DNA of 49,324 bases from NCBI GenBank assembly GCA_017629175.1, contig JAGBXS010000113.1, positions 1 to 49,324 on the forward strand, written 5' to 3'. The notes below the pieces were generated by a model that had not been told where the DNA came from, did not search any database, and was given only the letters and a program-made list of their open reading frames with translations. Below, piece after piece: positions 24,501 through 31,950 of this stretch. Numbering within the stretch: position 1 is the stretch's first letter; every line of letters begins with the position of its first letter. Both the position numbers and the translations under genes were made by a program. The stretch comes from Clostridia bacterium (GTDB lineage Bacteria > Bacillota > Clostridia > Oscillospirales > CAG-382).

Positions 24501-25157
24501 TCCGATCTCGGTCACGCTCTTCGGGATGGTTAACGCGGTCAGGCTTCTCACGCAGGAAAAGGCGTAGGGTGCGATGACGGTAACGCTTCCGTCGTCGGGG
24601 ATCACAGAGGTGCCGCAACCTGCAAGCAAAGCGCCCGTGGCGGTCTCGATGATGCAGTTCCCGGCGGAAGAATAGGTCTCGCAGCCCTCCCCTACGGTGA
24701 GAACGGCCAAGCTGTCACACCCGGAAAACGCCTGTAAGCCCAGCACCTCCAAGGCCGCGGGCAAGTGCACCTCCTGCAGACGCACGCAGTCCGCAAAAAC
24801 CACCTCGCCGATATAGGCAATGCCGCCGCCGAGGGTTACCCTCTCCAGCGCGGCGCAGTCATAAAAGGCGCCGTCCTCCAGCACGCGGATGCTCTCCGGC
24901 AGGACCAGCTCCTTCATCCCCGCGCTCTCAAAGGCAAACTCCCCAATGGTGGTAACGGGGAGCCCCTCCAGCTCGGCAGGAACCGTGACGGTCTCTTCCT
25001 CCCCGGTATACCCGGTGATGATGACCTCGCCCTCTGCGATCAAATAAGAAAAGACCCCCTCCGCAGACACCGCAGGCAAAGGGAACATGCCCAAAAGCAT
25101 GCTCAACAGCACCAAAATACAACAGTATCGCAAATAGGATCTTCTCACGGAAAACAT
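21555..25157 (-). CDS. BspA-like leucine-rich repeat surface protein with CxxC tandem repeats and C-terminal dockerin
   Basis: A 1200-residue secreted protein. A signal peptide covers about 1-32. LRR_5/BspA-type repeats at about 48-255 have units such as TIGEFAFESAGMKELVLPES. Ten tandem units of about 38 residues (about 293-675) follow, each with a Cys, a CxxC and a closing His; an eleventh is partial. A second BspA block spans about 705-945. A degenerate Cys-rich piece (968-1020), a short third LRR segment (1035-1100), and a type I dockerin (1136-1196) with DVNCDGKITVLDY and DVNGDGRINAIDY follow. BspA-like proteins act in adhesion and host binding. The dockerin implies docking to a cohesin not in this window. 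It has its own promoter and terminator. The function of the Cys repeats is unknown. Confidence 0.88.
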   Translation of the reverse strand: MFSVRRSYLRYCCILVLLSMLLGMFPLPAVSAEGVFSYLIAEGEVIITGYTGEEETVTVPAELEGLPVTTIGEFAFESAGMKELVLPESIRVLEDGAFYDCAALERVTLGGGIAYIGEVVFADCVRLQEVHLPAALEVLGLQAFSGCDSLAVLTVGEGCETYSSAGNCIIETATGALLAGCGTSVIPDDGSVTVIAPYAFSCVRSLTALTIPKSVTEIGEGAFERTGISVLAIPAEVTKVGKYILHGTALSALYCGAKARPVGWDKKWDSGVSVAPIWGYDESCSHTDCREDTVAPTCTQDGTKKIVCASCESLLSVETLPATGHTEKTETVESSCDKAGYTRVVCTVCKKELSRESLPLSEEHGELRTEAATASCTREGYINQVCTRCNRVVSSVAIPPRGHQEKTETVQPTCIKAGYTRVICTACHKELSRTEIPATGVHSDLRTETTPPTCTADGVEKQICKVCGAVEAAKVLPATGHTEKTETVLPTCAADGYTRVICTVCGEELSRTELPKTEEHPSFEETTIPPTCTVDGVKQQACTLCGTVVSAETIPAPGHTEKTETVSPTCGAAGYTRVLCTVCGEELSRTELPATGEHPSFKTETVPPTCTGEGYEKKTCTLCGKETSLVVLPATGHQSKTETVAPTCRKTGYLSVTCTVCGVQESYTILLATGHSYGEDGNCRTCGIPTADPWSEFLYSADAAVGVTILGYVGTDDTVVIPANVLGLAVVKIGDGAFEGSSIKSIVLPHTIKEIGKFAFEGCSSLTEIILPDGVKLIDQGAFMDCTSLAAVYLPEGLECISYAAFAGCEGLSAVTLPASLRELASGAFYGCTALTHLAVRAGNETYRSAENCILEISTGTLLMGCKTSVIPTDGSVKAIAEGAFDGVSGLQVLYLPEGITSIGAYAFRGTSLTSLLIPGTVTEVGRYILFDTPAQQVYCPCEERPVSWHPNWIAGCEAELLVYTEACPHEERILSREIPSGCLTVGCEFYCCGACGMLLQAVKNPPLGHTYSNGICKTCRLPKGLELELADGAYHVVGYSGTLSVVVIPEAVDGIPILSMRADAFSGNATVTKVYLPASILFVDENAFAGCSNLTELLCGRAYAPSTWDESWAWGFGGTVSWCQEPPENKKILYGDVNCDGKITVLDYGVLKRYVMGTFQLTPDGILAADVNGDGRINAIDYARVKGHVLRTFQINQDR
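23133..24281 (-). repeat. Tandem coding repeats (about 114 bp) in the BspA-like gene
   Basis: Ten units of about 38 codons. Two unit types alternate: one centred on GYTRVxCTVCxxELSR and one on TCTxDGxxxQxCTxCG. The basic duplication unit therefore looks like a pair of about 76 residues. Each ends with a Pro-x-x-Gly-His or Glu-Glu-His boundary. Confidence 0.85.
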
Positions 25158-25185
25158 CTTCCTTTTCGTTAAACTTTTCTATTTA

Positions 25186-25215
25186 ATTGTAACATGAAAA
25201 GGGGGTGTCTGTCAA
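25186..25215 (-). promoter_or_regulatory. Sigma-A promoter for the BspA-like gene
   Basis: On the minus strand, -35 TTGACA (25210-25215) and -10 TACAAT (25186-25191) are 18 bases apart, about 29 bases before the start codon. Confidence 0.75.
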
Positions 25216-25230
25216 GGAGAAAAACGGTTT

Positions 25231-26556
25231 TTACAACCCGTTCACACGAAGCCCCTTGGGATAGTGATTCTTTCCTCTTCCGCAGGAGACCTTGATCCCG
25301 CCAAGGGGCAAGCCGTGGAGGGTCACCACCGCCCAGCCGTCCTCCAATTCGCAATCGATCTCCGCCCCGGAAAGGTATTGCATCACCCGCTTGTCGTCGG
25401 AAGTGAGCGCTAACTTTCTCAAGAAACGGCTTCCAAAGCACTTAAACAGCTGATGATGGGGCACAAAGCGGCGTTTTTCCACCGTTCCCAGGGTGACCCC
25501 GGGAGAGAAGGTATTCTCCTTCGCCGCAGGCATGGTGGCGGAGAACAAATACTTCCCGTATTTGCAAAGGTTCAGGTCTCCGCATTTTTCCAGAGTGCCC
25601 TCCAGGAACTCCTCCAGAACCCTCAGCTCCTCAAAGGGGATATGCTCCCTTCCGTCGGTAAAAGCGGGAGTGTCTCTGCGAACACCTTCCCCGTCACGCT
25701 GTAAAAGCGCCACGAACTGTCCTTCCCCCGCCGCCTTGTGGGGGTAAAATCTGCGGGCGTAGGGCATATTCACCCCGGGGGAGGATACCTTTTGCAGCCG
25801 CTCCGGCAGCTCCAGCAATGTAAACCCGGGGAATTCCTCCAGGAACCATTCCACCGTGCCCTCGTTCTCCTCCACGGAGAAGGTGCAGGTAGCGTAGAGC
25901 AAATACCCGCCGGGGGCAACCGTCTGCGCCGCGTAGTGCAGGATCTCCCGCTGTCGTTCCGCACAGAAGGCAGGCGCGTTTGCCGACCATTCCGAGGGAG
26001 CGTTCTCGTATTTGCGGAACATCCCTTCCCCGGAGCAGGGCGCGTCCACCGTCACCAGATCAAAGAAATCGGGATACCAGGATGCCATCCGCTTGGGATC
26101 TGCATTGGTCACCTGCACGTTCGGGAAGCCCATCCGCTCCACGTTGCTGTAAAGCACCTTACAGCGGGAGGGATTGATCTCGTTGGACACCAAAAAGCCC
26201 TCTTTTCCCATACGGTGGGCGATCTGAACCGTCTTCCCGCCGGGGGAAGCGCAGAGATCCAGACACCGCATCCCCTCACGGAAGGGTACGGCGGAAACGG
26301 TGGCCATGGCGGAAGGATCCTGCACGTAGAAAGCTCCCGCGTGATGCAGGGGATGGTTTCCCGGCTTCTCCAAATCAAAGGTATAGCCCCCGGGCAGGTG
26401 GGAGATCTCCTCTGCGGCAAAATCAAAGGGCACCTCCGCCGCCTTGTACAAAGCGCGGGTGGGCGTTTTTTCGTATTCCGCCAGAAAAGCGGGATATTCC
26501 GCCCCCAAAAGGGCTTCCATGCGGATCAAAAATTCTTGAGGCAACACAACGGACAT
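25231..26556 (-). CDS. RsmF/NSUN-type 16S rRNA (cytosine-5) methyltransferase
   Basis: A 441-residue SAM-dependent RNA m5C methyltransferase of the NOL1/NOP2/Sun family. The SAM loop is CLDLCASPGGKTVQIAHRMG. Both mechanistic cysteines are present, in DAPCSGEGMFRK and YATCTFSVEENE. The N-terminal part (RMEALLGAEYPAFLAEYEK) and the C-terminal domain of about 130 residues (from about 310) with GLPLGGIKV and KNHYPKGLRVNG match the RsmF-like subgroup rather than RsmB. The ATG has AAGGAGAAG upstream. The upp terminator lies between it and upp, so it probably has a separate promoter that I could not identify. Confidence 0.88.
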   Translation of the reverse strand: MSVVLPQEFLIRMEALLGAEYPAFLAEYEKTPTRALYKAAEVPFDFAAEEISHLPGGYTFDLEKPGNHPLHHAGAFYVQDPSAMATVSAVPFREGMRCLDLCASPGGKTVQIAHRMGKEGFLVSNEINPSRCKVLYSNVERMGFPNVQVTNADPKRMASWYPDFFDLVTVDAPCSGEGMFRKYENAPSEWSANAPAFCAERQREILHYAAQTVAPGGYLLYATCTFSVEENEGTVEWFLEEFPGFTLLELPERLQKVSSPGVNMPYARRFYPHKAAGEGQFVALLQRDGEGVRRDTPAFTDGREHIPFEELRVLEEFLEGTLEKCGDLNLCKYGKYLFSATMPAAKENTFSPGVTLGTVEKRRFVPHHQLFKCFGSRFLRKLALTSDDKRVMQYLSGAEIDCELEDGWAVVTLHGLPLGGIKVSCGRGKNHYPKGLRVNGL

Positions 26557-26584
26557 AGATCTTCTCCTTGCTTTTGCAGAAAAA

Positions 26585-26615
26585 ACGGGACTGCGCGGAA
26601 AAACGGCAGTCCCGT
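26585..26615 (-). terminator. Rho-independent terminator of the uraA-upp operon
   Basis: ACGGGACTGC (26585-26594) pairs with GCAGTCCCGT (26606-26615). On the minus strand the stem is followed by a run of T, just after the upp stop. Confidence 0.88.
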
Positions 26616-26621
26616 AAGTTT

Positions 26622-27251
26622 TTAAAGAGTACCGAAAATACGGTCGCCGGCATCACCCAGGCCGGGCAGAATATAGGCGTGATCGTTCAGCTTCTCATCC
26701 AGAGACGCCAGGTAGATCGGCACGTCGGGATGATCCTCCTGGATCTTCTTCACGCCCTCGGGAGCGCCTACCAAGCACATGAGACGGATATCCGTCACGC
26801 CCCGCTCCTTCAGCTTGGTCAAAGCGTCGGAGGCAGAGCCGCCGGTTGCCAGCATGGGGTCAACCAACAGCACGGTACGGTTCGCAACGTCCGGGGGAAG
26901 CTTGCAATAATACTCCACGGGAAGGTGGGTGTCGGGGTCGCGGTAAAGACCGATGTGCCCTACCTTAGCCACGGGCATCAGGGAAAGCAGACCGTCCACC
27001 ATGCCCAGGCCTGCGCGGAGGATGGGAACGATGGCCAGCTTCTTGCCGGAGATGCGCTTTGCGGTCATGGGGCAGAGAGGGGTCTTGATGGTATACTCCT
27101 CCAAAGGGAGATCACGGGTGATCTCGTAGCCCATGAGCATGGAGATCTCCTCCAAAAGCTCACGGAAATCCTTGGAGCCGGTATTTACGTTTCTCATAAT
27201 AGACAGCTTATGCTGAATGAGAGGATGGTCAATAACGTGAAGCTGTGCCAT
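26622..27251 (-). CDS. upp: Uracil phosphoribosyltransferase
   Basis: Upp converts uracil and PRPP to UMP in the cytosol (pyrimidine salvage). The 209-residue protein has normal length and the PRPP-binding loop [18 protein letters not shown]. Other conserved parts are the N-terminal [25 protein letters not shown], and the uracil-binding [12 protein letters not shown] at the C-terminus. It follows uraA by 25 bases on the same strand, forming an uptake-plus-salvage operon, and is followed by a strong terminator. Confidence 0.96.
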   Translation of the reverse strand: MAQLHVIDHPLIQHKLSIMRNVNTGSKDFRELLEEISMLMGYEITRDLPLEEYTIKTPLCPMTAKRISGKKLAIVPILRAGLGMVDGLLSLMPVAKVGHIGLYRDPDTHLPVEYYCKLPPDVANRTVLLVDPMLATGGSASDALTKLKERGVTDIRLMCLVGAPEGVKKIQEDHPDVPIYLASLDEKLNDHAYILPGLGDAGDRIFGTL

Positions 27252-27276
27252 GTTTCAAAATCCTTTCAAAAAGGGG

Positions 27277-28623
27277 TTACTCAGCGTCCTTCTCGCGGGA
27301 GAGGATCAGGTTCATGATAATACCCAGGATCAGTGCGCAAGCGATGGAGGTGATGGTGATATCGCCGAAGGAGAGAGACAGACCGCCGATACCGCAGATC
27401 AGAATGGTAGATACCACGAACAGGTTGCGGTTCTTCTCCAGGTCAACCTTCTGGATCATCTTAAGACCGGAAACTGCGATGAAGCCGTAGAGCGCAACGC
27501 AGATACCGCCCATAACGCAAGCGGGAATGAAGTTAACGAAAGCTACGAAGGGCGCGAAGAATGCGATGGCAACTGCGCCGATAGCGGCAAACAGAGTGGT
27601 GATCACGGAAGCGTTGCCGGAGATCGCCACGCAAGCCACGGACTCACCGTAGGTGGTGTTGGGGCATCCGCCGAAGAAGGCGCCTACCATGGAACCAACG
27701 CCGTCGCCCAGCAGAGTTCTGTGCAGACCGGGATCCTCAAGAAGATCGGTCTCGATGATGGAGGAGATGTTCTTGTGGTCAGCAACGTGCTCGGCAAATA
27801 CTACCATAGCAACGGGCATGTAAGCCACTGCGATAGCGATGATGTAATCCAGAGTGATCTCCTTTACACCGTCCAGAGCGGTCATAAAGGTGAAGTCGGG
27901 AAGAGTGATAAAGGTGTTCAGGTTCACACCCTCTGCCCACAGATTGGTGAAGTTTGCAAAATCAACCAGCTTCAGTGCGTCGTTACCGGTAACGTCGCCG
28001 ATGATGGTGAAGATGGTAGCGGCAGCAGTACCTGCCAGGATACCCATGATGAAGGGAATGAGCTTGATCATCTTCTTGCCGTAGGTAGAGCAGAGAACGG
28101 TAACGATCAGAGCGATGAGACCGCAGATCAAAGCTACGTAGGGAGAACCGGTGGCAACGTCGCCTGCCTGCAGGTCGCCGATTGCGTTACCTGCCAGAGA
28201 AAGACCGATGATGGCAACGGTGGGGCCGATAACCACGGGGGGCATCAGCTTGTTCAGCCAGTTAACGCCGGCGATCTTCACCAGAATGGCGATGATCACG
28301 TAGACCAAGCCTGCCAATACGGCACCGAGGATCAGGCCGACATAGCCCAATGCCATGGAAACACCGCCTGCAAAAGCGGCTGCCATAGAACCGAGGAAAG
28401 CGAAGGAGGAACCAAGGAAAACGGGGCTCTTGAACTTGGTGAAGCACAGGTACACAAAAGTACCAACGCCTGCGCCGAGCAATGCGGCGGCGGGGCTCAT
28501 GTCGTTGCCGATGATGATCGGAACTACCAAGGTTGCTGCCATGATGGCAAGGAGCTGCTGGATTGCGAAGATGATCGTCTGACCAAACTTCGGCTTGTCT
28601 TTGACGCCGTAGGTAAGTTTCAT
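27277..28623 (-). CDS. uraA: Uracil permease, NCS2 family
   Basis: A 448-residue uracil:proton symporter of the nucleobase-cation symporter-2 family. It has about 12-14 membrane helices and the family segments QQLLAIMAATLVVPI (N-terminus), VIGPTVAIIGLSLAGNAI, and VVFAEHVADHKNISSIIETDLL in the transport site. The substrate-helix region GSMVGAFFGGCPNTTYGESVACVAISG contains the NxT/Y-type motif. Linkage to upp supports uracil as substrate. It has a strong promoter and a leader of about 60 bases with repeated GAACAAA sequences. No PyrR or uracil attenuator hairpin is evident. Confidence 0.94.
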   Translation of the reverse strand: MKLTYGVKDKPKFGQTIIFAIQQLLAIMAATLVVPIIIGNDMSPAAALLGAGVGTFVYLCFTKFKSPVFLGSSFAFLGSMAAAFAGGVSMALGYVGLILGAVLAGLVYVIIAILVKIAGVNWLNKLMPPVVIGPTVAIIGLSLAGNAIGDLQAGDVATGSPYVALICGLIALIVTVLCSTYGKKMIKLIPFIMGILAGTAAATIFTIIGDVTGNDALKLVDFANFTNLWAEGVNLNTFITLPDFTFMTALDGVKEITLDYIIAIAVAYMPVAMVVFAEHVADHKNISSIIETDLLEDPGLHRTLLGDGVGSMVGAFFGGCPNTTYGESVACVAISGNASVITTLFAAIGAVAIAFFAPFVAFVNFIPACVMGGICVALYGFIAVSGLKMIQKVDLEKNRNLFVVSTILICGIGGLSLSFGDITITSIACALILGIIMNLILSREKDAE

Positions 28624-28650
28624 AGAGAAAAAGACCTTCCTTGTTTTTTA

Positions 28651-28690
28651 TTTGTTCTTTTCTTTGTTCAAAGTTTGTTCTTATTTGTTA
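28651..28690 (-). promoter_or_regulatory. Phased GAACAAA repeats in the uraA leader
   Basis: On the plus strand TTTGTTC occurs at 28651, 28663 and 28674, and TTTGTTA at 28684, with steps of 12, 11 and 10 bases. In the uraA transcript these read GAACAAA (last copy TAACAAA). The fourth lies at the expected transcription start. They could bind a protein, or simply be A-rich leader sequence. Confidence 0.45.
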
Positions 28691-28718
28691 TTGTACCATC
28701 TGTGTCGGGTTTTGTCAA
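28690..28718 (-). promoter_or_regulatory. Sigma-A promoter for uraA-upp
   Basis: On the minus strand, -35 TTGACA (28713-28718) and -10 TACAAT (28690-28695) have a 17-base spacer, giving a leader of about 60 bases. Confidence 0.8.
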
Positions 28719-28766
28719 GAGAAGAAGGGCTTTTTCTGCGGAAAAGAAAATCTGCGAGAAAACGCC

Positions 28767-28795
28767 TTGCAAACGAAGAAAAACTATGCTATACT
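28767..28795 (+). promoter_or_regulatory. Sigma-A promoter for the chrA pair
   Basis: -35 TTGCAA (28767-28772) and -10 TATACT (28790-28795) have a 17-base spacer, 25 bases before the first chrA start. It is divergent from the uraA promoter. Confidence 0.75.
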
Positions 28796-28819
28796 AAAAG
28801 GAAGAGGAGGATCTCTATT

Positions 28820-29386
28820 ATGCTTTGGAAATTGTTTTTTAACTTTTTTAAGATTGGTCTATTCACCTTTGGCGGCGGCTACGCCATGATCGCCGTGGTG
28901 AAGGAGACCGTGGTGGATAAATTCGGCTGGCTGACGGAGGACGAGTTCATGGAGGTCATCGCCATCGCGGAATCCACCCCCGGCCCCATCGCCATCAATA
29001 TGGCAACCTTCGTGGGCTATAAAAAAGGCGGTGTCTTAGGCAGTGCCCTTGCCACCGCAGGGGTGGTCACTCCCTCTTTGGTGATCATTTATCTCATCTC
29101 CCTGTTCTTGGAGCCCTTTATGGCAAACAAATACGTGGCCTACGCCTTCGTGGGTATCCGTTGCGCCGTGGCGTTCTTGATCCTGAAGGCAGGCTTGAAC
29201 CTGCTTTCCAAGGCGGGAAAGAAGCCCTTGCCCATGATCACCTTCAGCGTTTTGTTTATTACCCTTTTGGTGCTTGAGTGGTTTGCCGTCAGCATCAGTG
29301 CCATCGTTTGGATCCTGGCAGGGGGTGCCATCGGCATCTACGCCTACGCTCTCCGCAGTGCGAAAGAACAGGAGGGCAAGAAATGA
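28820..29386 (+). CDS. chrA: Chromate transporter (CHR) family protein, first half
   Basis: A 188-residue short-chain CHR protein, one half of a bipartite transporter. It has the family signature FNFFKIGLFTFGGGYAMIAVV near the N-terminus and ESTPGPIAINMATFVGY near 52, then about five membrane helices. The native substrate in gut anaerobes is unknown; chromate export is the named family function. The ATG at 28820 was chosen because GAGGAGG lies 9 bases upstream. A frame extension further upstream is basic, non-conserved sequence overlapping the promoter. The stop overlaps the second half by ATGA, so the pair is translationally coupled. Confidence 0.88.
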   Translation: MLWKLFFNFFKIGLFTFGGGYAMIAVVKETVVDKFGWLTEDEFMEVIAIAESTPGPIAINMATFVGYKKGGVLGSALATAGVVTPSLVIIYLISLFLEPFMANKYVAYAFVGIRCAVAFLILKAGLNLLSKAGKKPLPMITFSVLFITLLVLEWFAVSISAIVWILAGGAIGIYAYALRSAKEQEGKK

Positions 29387-29961
29387 TCTTTTTGGAACTG
29401 TTTTTAAGCTTTTTTAAGGTGGGTCTGTTCTGCTTCGGCGGCGGCTACGGTATGCTTCCTCTCATGGAGGAGACCGTTGTAGCCAAGGGCTGGCTCACCG
29501 CGGAACAATTCTACGATTTCGTGGGGGTTTGCGAATCCACCCCCGGCCCCATCGCCGTGAACATGGCCACCTACGTGGGGTCTGTGATGGGCGGCCCCTT
29601 GGGAAGCCTTGTTGCCACTCTGGGTACGGTGTTGCCCGCTTTTATCATCATTCTCATCATCGCATCCATTCTCAAGAATTTCACCGAGAACAAGTATTTC
29701 AAAGGCTTTTTAAAGGGCGTCAAGCCGGTGGTTTCCGCCTTGATCCTTTCCACCGGCGCGGTGCTGTTGGCCAACGCCTTTGGGTTCTTCTTCAAGCCGG
29801 AATTCACCCCGGATCTCCGCTCCATGGTGATCTTCGTCCTGCTTTTGGGAGTCTATTTCGGAGCGAAGAAGCTGTGGAAGAAAAAACTTTCCTCCATCTG
29901 GCTCATCGCCATCTCCGCTTGTCTGGGCATCGCAGTCTGCTCCGTGGCAGAACTGCTGTAA
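29383..29961 (+). CDS. chrA: Chromate transporter (CHR) family protein, second half
   Basis: A 192-residue paralogue of the preceding gene and the probable heterodimer partner. The signature FLSFFKVGLFCFGGGYGMLPLM and CESTPGPIAVNMATYVG repeat the pattern of the first half, followed by about five membrane helices. In long-chain ChrA proteins the two halves are fused; here they are separate genes coupled by ATGA. About 10 bases after the stop begins the promoter of the next gene, and no terminator hairpin is visible between them. Confidence 0.88.
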   Translation: MIFLELFLSFFKVGLFCFGGGYGMLPLMEETVVAKGWLTAEQFYDFVGVCESTPGPIAVNMATYVGSVMGGPLGSLVATLGTVLPAFIIILIIASILKNFTENKYFKGFLKGVKPVVSALILSTGAVLLANAFGFFFKPEFTPDLRSMVIFVLLLGVYFGAKKLWKKKLSSIWLIAISACLGIAVCSVAELL

Positions 29962-29968
29962 AAAACCC

Positions 29969-29997
29969 TTGACGAAACGCCCTCCTTGGGATATAAT
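29969..29997 (+). promoter_or_regulatory. Sigma-A promoter for the LytM-like gene
   Basis: -35 TTGACG (29969-29974) and a consensus TATAAT -10 (29992-29997) have a 17-base spacer, 35 bases before the start. Confidence 0.82.
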
Positions 29998-30031
29998 AAA
30001 GGAAGACTATTTGTAAGGAAGGTAACGCCCT

Positions 30032-31639
30032 ATGTTAGAGCTTGCCAATCATAAAAAAACCGCCGCGGTGATTGCCGTGGTGCTTTGCGTGCCGATGGTG
30101 CTGATCGTTCTGCTGTCTTTGCAGTTGGCAGCGGGAGGGCTCTCCTTTGAGCACGTAACGGAGGCCACCCTGGAATTGCAGGACGGAAGCCGCCTCACCT
30201 TCACGGAGGAGGCGGATCTGAACCTCTTTATGGGAATGTTGGAGCGCGCCTCCGAGATCGGGGAGCCTGTGCGAAAGACCCAAGGGGAAACCCCTCTTCT
30301 GTTGACCCTGGGGGATGCGGTTTACCGCTTGTATCCCTCTCTCAGCCTTTCCGGCTGTATGGCCTTTGACGAAAAGGGCGCCTGCTACCTCCTCACCGCC
30401 GAGGATGCGGCCGCATTGGTGGTGCGGGAGGAGTTGGAATATCTGTACGCAGACCATCATCTCCCCTCTTTGGCCGTTCGTTCCGGCGAGAAGCGCTACG
30501 ATATTCTGCCCACCGACTACGTTTGGTCCTACAAGAAGGCCAACGGCGTTTATTACAACGACCTTTCCGCTCAGACCTCTCAGGAGGTCATCACCTGCAA
30601 CCTTTTCGCAGATTTTGAGAACCTTTTGGAGTTTTCCGTAGAGCCCTCCCATTACAGCTTTGTGGTGCGCCGCTATGAGGACGGTGCAGACGGCTACGAG
30701 GTACCCGTGACCTCCTTGGGCGGGTTGCACTTTACGGGAGACACCTTGGTAAGCGTGGAGATCACCGCCACCTGGAGCCAGGCCTCCAACGCCGCCCAGT
30801 ACGGCGAGGCAAGCTACCGCTTCCTGGCACTTTACGACGTGCCCGCAGTGGTAAAGCTGCACGGGGTTTCCGAAAACAGCGTGACCCTTTCCGCCGGCGG
30901 CTATTTGGCATTGGTAGCAGAGTTCACCAACCCCAACGAGGATCTTTCCATCACCTTCGGAGAACAAACAAGCACGGTGAAGTTCCATTACGATGCGGGA
31001 AGCGGCAACAGCTACGCCTTCCTCCCCATCGATCCCGAGACTCCCGCGGGAGTTTATCCCCTCACCGTCCGCTCCGGCGACACGGAATACGGCTATTCCG
31101 TTACCGTGGAAGCAAGAGAAAACGACAAGATCATCTCCGTAGCGGTCAGTGACGACGATTACGCCAAATATTACGCCCCCGAGGTGCTGGAGGGACTGGA
31201 GAAATCTCTGGCAGACCTGCAAAGCGCCTCCGACAACACCCCCCTGCTCCGCACGGATCTGATCTTTGGTCAGCCGATCTCCGGCGATCCCGCCTACACC
31301 TACGGTGCTACCGTCATAGTGGGCAACGCAGGCGCAGTCAACGATCCCGGCGTTTCTTACCTCATGGGAAACCTCTACGAGGGAGACAAGGGCGCTGAGG
31401 TGGAAGCTGTTCAGAACGGCGTCTGCGTGTTTGCCGGCGAGCTGGGCGCCTTGGGCAATTTGGTGGTGGTGGACCACGGATGCGGCGTGTTTAGCTACTA
31501 CGCCCTGCTGGACACCCTTGCGGTGGAGGTAGGCGACCGGATCTCCCGCTCCGAGGAGCTGGGCACCTTAGGCGCAGGCGGCGAGCAAGGCAATCTGTTC
31601 TTCGCTTTGTCCATGGACGGCGTGTTCGTAGAGCCGTAA
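30032..31639 (+). CDS. Membrane-anchored protein with C-terminal LytM/M23-like domain lacking zinc ligands
   Basis: A 535-residue protein with one N-terminal membrane helix (about 12-33), a long extracytoplasmic beta-rich middle of unknown family, and a C-terminal part that follows the M23/LytM fold. That part has NGVCVFAGELGALGNLVVVDHGCGVFSYYALLD (about 462-494, shown in pieces in the finding) and VGDRISRSEELGTLG. The catalytic residues are replaced. The HxxxD region reads YLMGNLYEGDKG, the YAHL His is Leu (YALL), and the HxH near the C-terminus reads NLFF. It should therefore bind, not cut, peptidoglycan, as EnvC/NlpD-type LytM domains do when activating amidases. AAGGAAGG precedes the ATG. 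A regulator of cell-wall hydrolysis during division or sporulation is an inference. Confidence 0.7.
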   Translation: MLELANHKKTAAVIAVVLCVPMVLIVLLSLQLAAGGLSFEHVTEATLELQDGSRLTFTEEADLNLFMGMLERASEIGEPVRKTQGETPLLLTLGDAVYRLYPSLSLSGCMAFDEKGACYLLTAEDAAALVVREELEYLYADHHLPSLAVRSGEKRYDILPTDYVWSYKKANGVYYNDLSAQTSQEVITCNLFADFENLLEFSVEPSHYSFVVRRYEDGADGYEVPVTSLGGLHFTGDTLVSVEITATWSQASNAAQYGEASYRFLALYDVPAVVKLHGVSENSVTLSAGGYLALVAEFTNPNEDLSITFGEQTSTVKFHYDAGSGNSYAFLPIDPETPAGVYPLTVRSGDTEYGYSVTVEARENDKIISVAVSDDDYAKYYAPEVLEGLEKSLADLQSASDNTPLLRTDLIFGQPISGDPAYTYGATVIVGNAGAVNDPGVSYLMGNLYEGDKGAEVEAVQNGVCVFAGELGALGNLVVVDHGCGVFSYYALLDTLAVEVGDRISRSEELGTLGAGGEQGNLFFALSMDGVFVEP

Positions 31640-31900
31640 TTTGCATAAAGGATAGTTCATAAGGCCCTTTCTAAAAAAAGAAAGGGCCTTATCTATCCCC
31701 AAAGAAACCTCCCGCAGAGGGAACGGACGGTAAAATGCGCACAAAAATCGCTTCCGCCCCGTAGAAGCCGACCTTTCCCCAAAGGGGAAGGCGAGAGAAC
31801 ATTACCACCTCTGCGTACATCTTTGTTTACACAAACCTAAGCGTCTCCGTAGGGGATGGCTTTAGCCCAAGGGGCGTAAGACATCCCGCACCCACACAAA
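31640..31900. other. Intergenic region with inverted repeats, no gene seen
   Basis: No credible coding frame is visible. A 12-bp stem AAGGCCCTTTCT/AGAAAGGGCCTT (31661-31672 with 31679-31690) has an A6 loop but no T-run after it. A smaller palindrome TTCCCC-AAA-GGGGAA lies at 31775-31789 inside a segment resembling the CCTTCCCCTTTGGGGAAGG-type intergenic repeats common in gut Firmicutes. The remainder holds nothing I recognise. Confidence 0.55.
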
Positions 31901-31938
31901 AAAACTCCGTAAAAGCTTTTACGCTCTTACGGAGTTTT
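31901..31938 (-). terminator. Rho-independent terminator of the Ser/Glu/Asp-rich surface protein gene
   Basis: AAAACTCCGTAA (31901-31912) pairs with TTACGGAGTTTT (31927-31938). On the minus strand the stem runs into a stretch of T. The loop contributes to a second, overlapping perfect palindrome CGTAAAAGCTTTTACG (31908-31923), which would be an alternative fold. Confidence 0.85.
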
Positions 31939-31950
31939 ATTATTTAAGGA

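Noticed and set aside
22248..24533. Long open frame (about 760 codons) antisense to the BspA-like gene
   Set aside because: Produced by codon bias and the tandem repeats of the real gene; no ribosome site and low-complexity translation.
28624..28690. PyrR-type attenuator before uraA-upp
   Set aside because: No anti-anti-terminator or terminator pairing is visible in the roughly 60-base A-rich leader.
27250..28797. Long open frame (about 515 codons) antisense to uraA
   Set aside because: It mirrors the real uraA frame in a GC-biased genome. The translation is rich in Gly, His, Asp and Gln with no family resemblance, and it crosses the uraA promoter.
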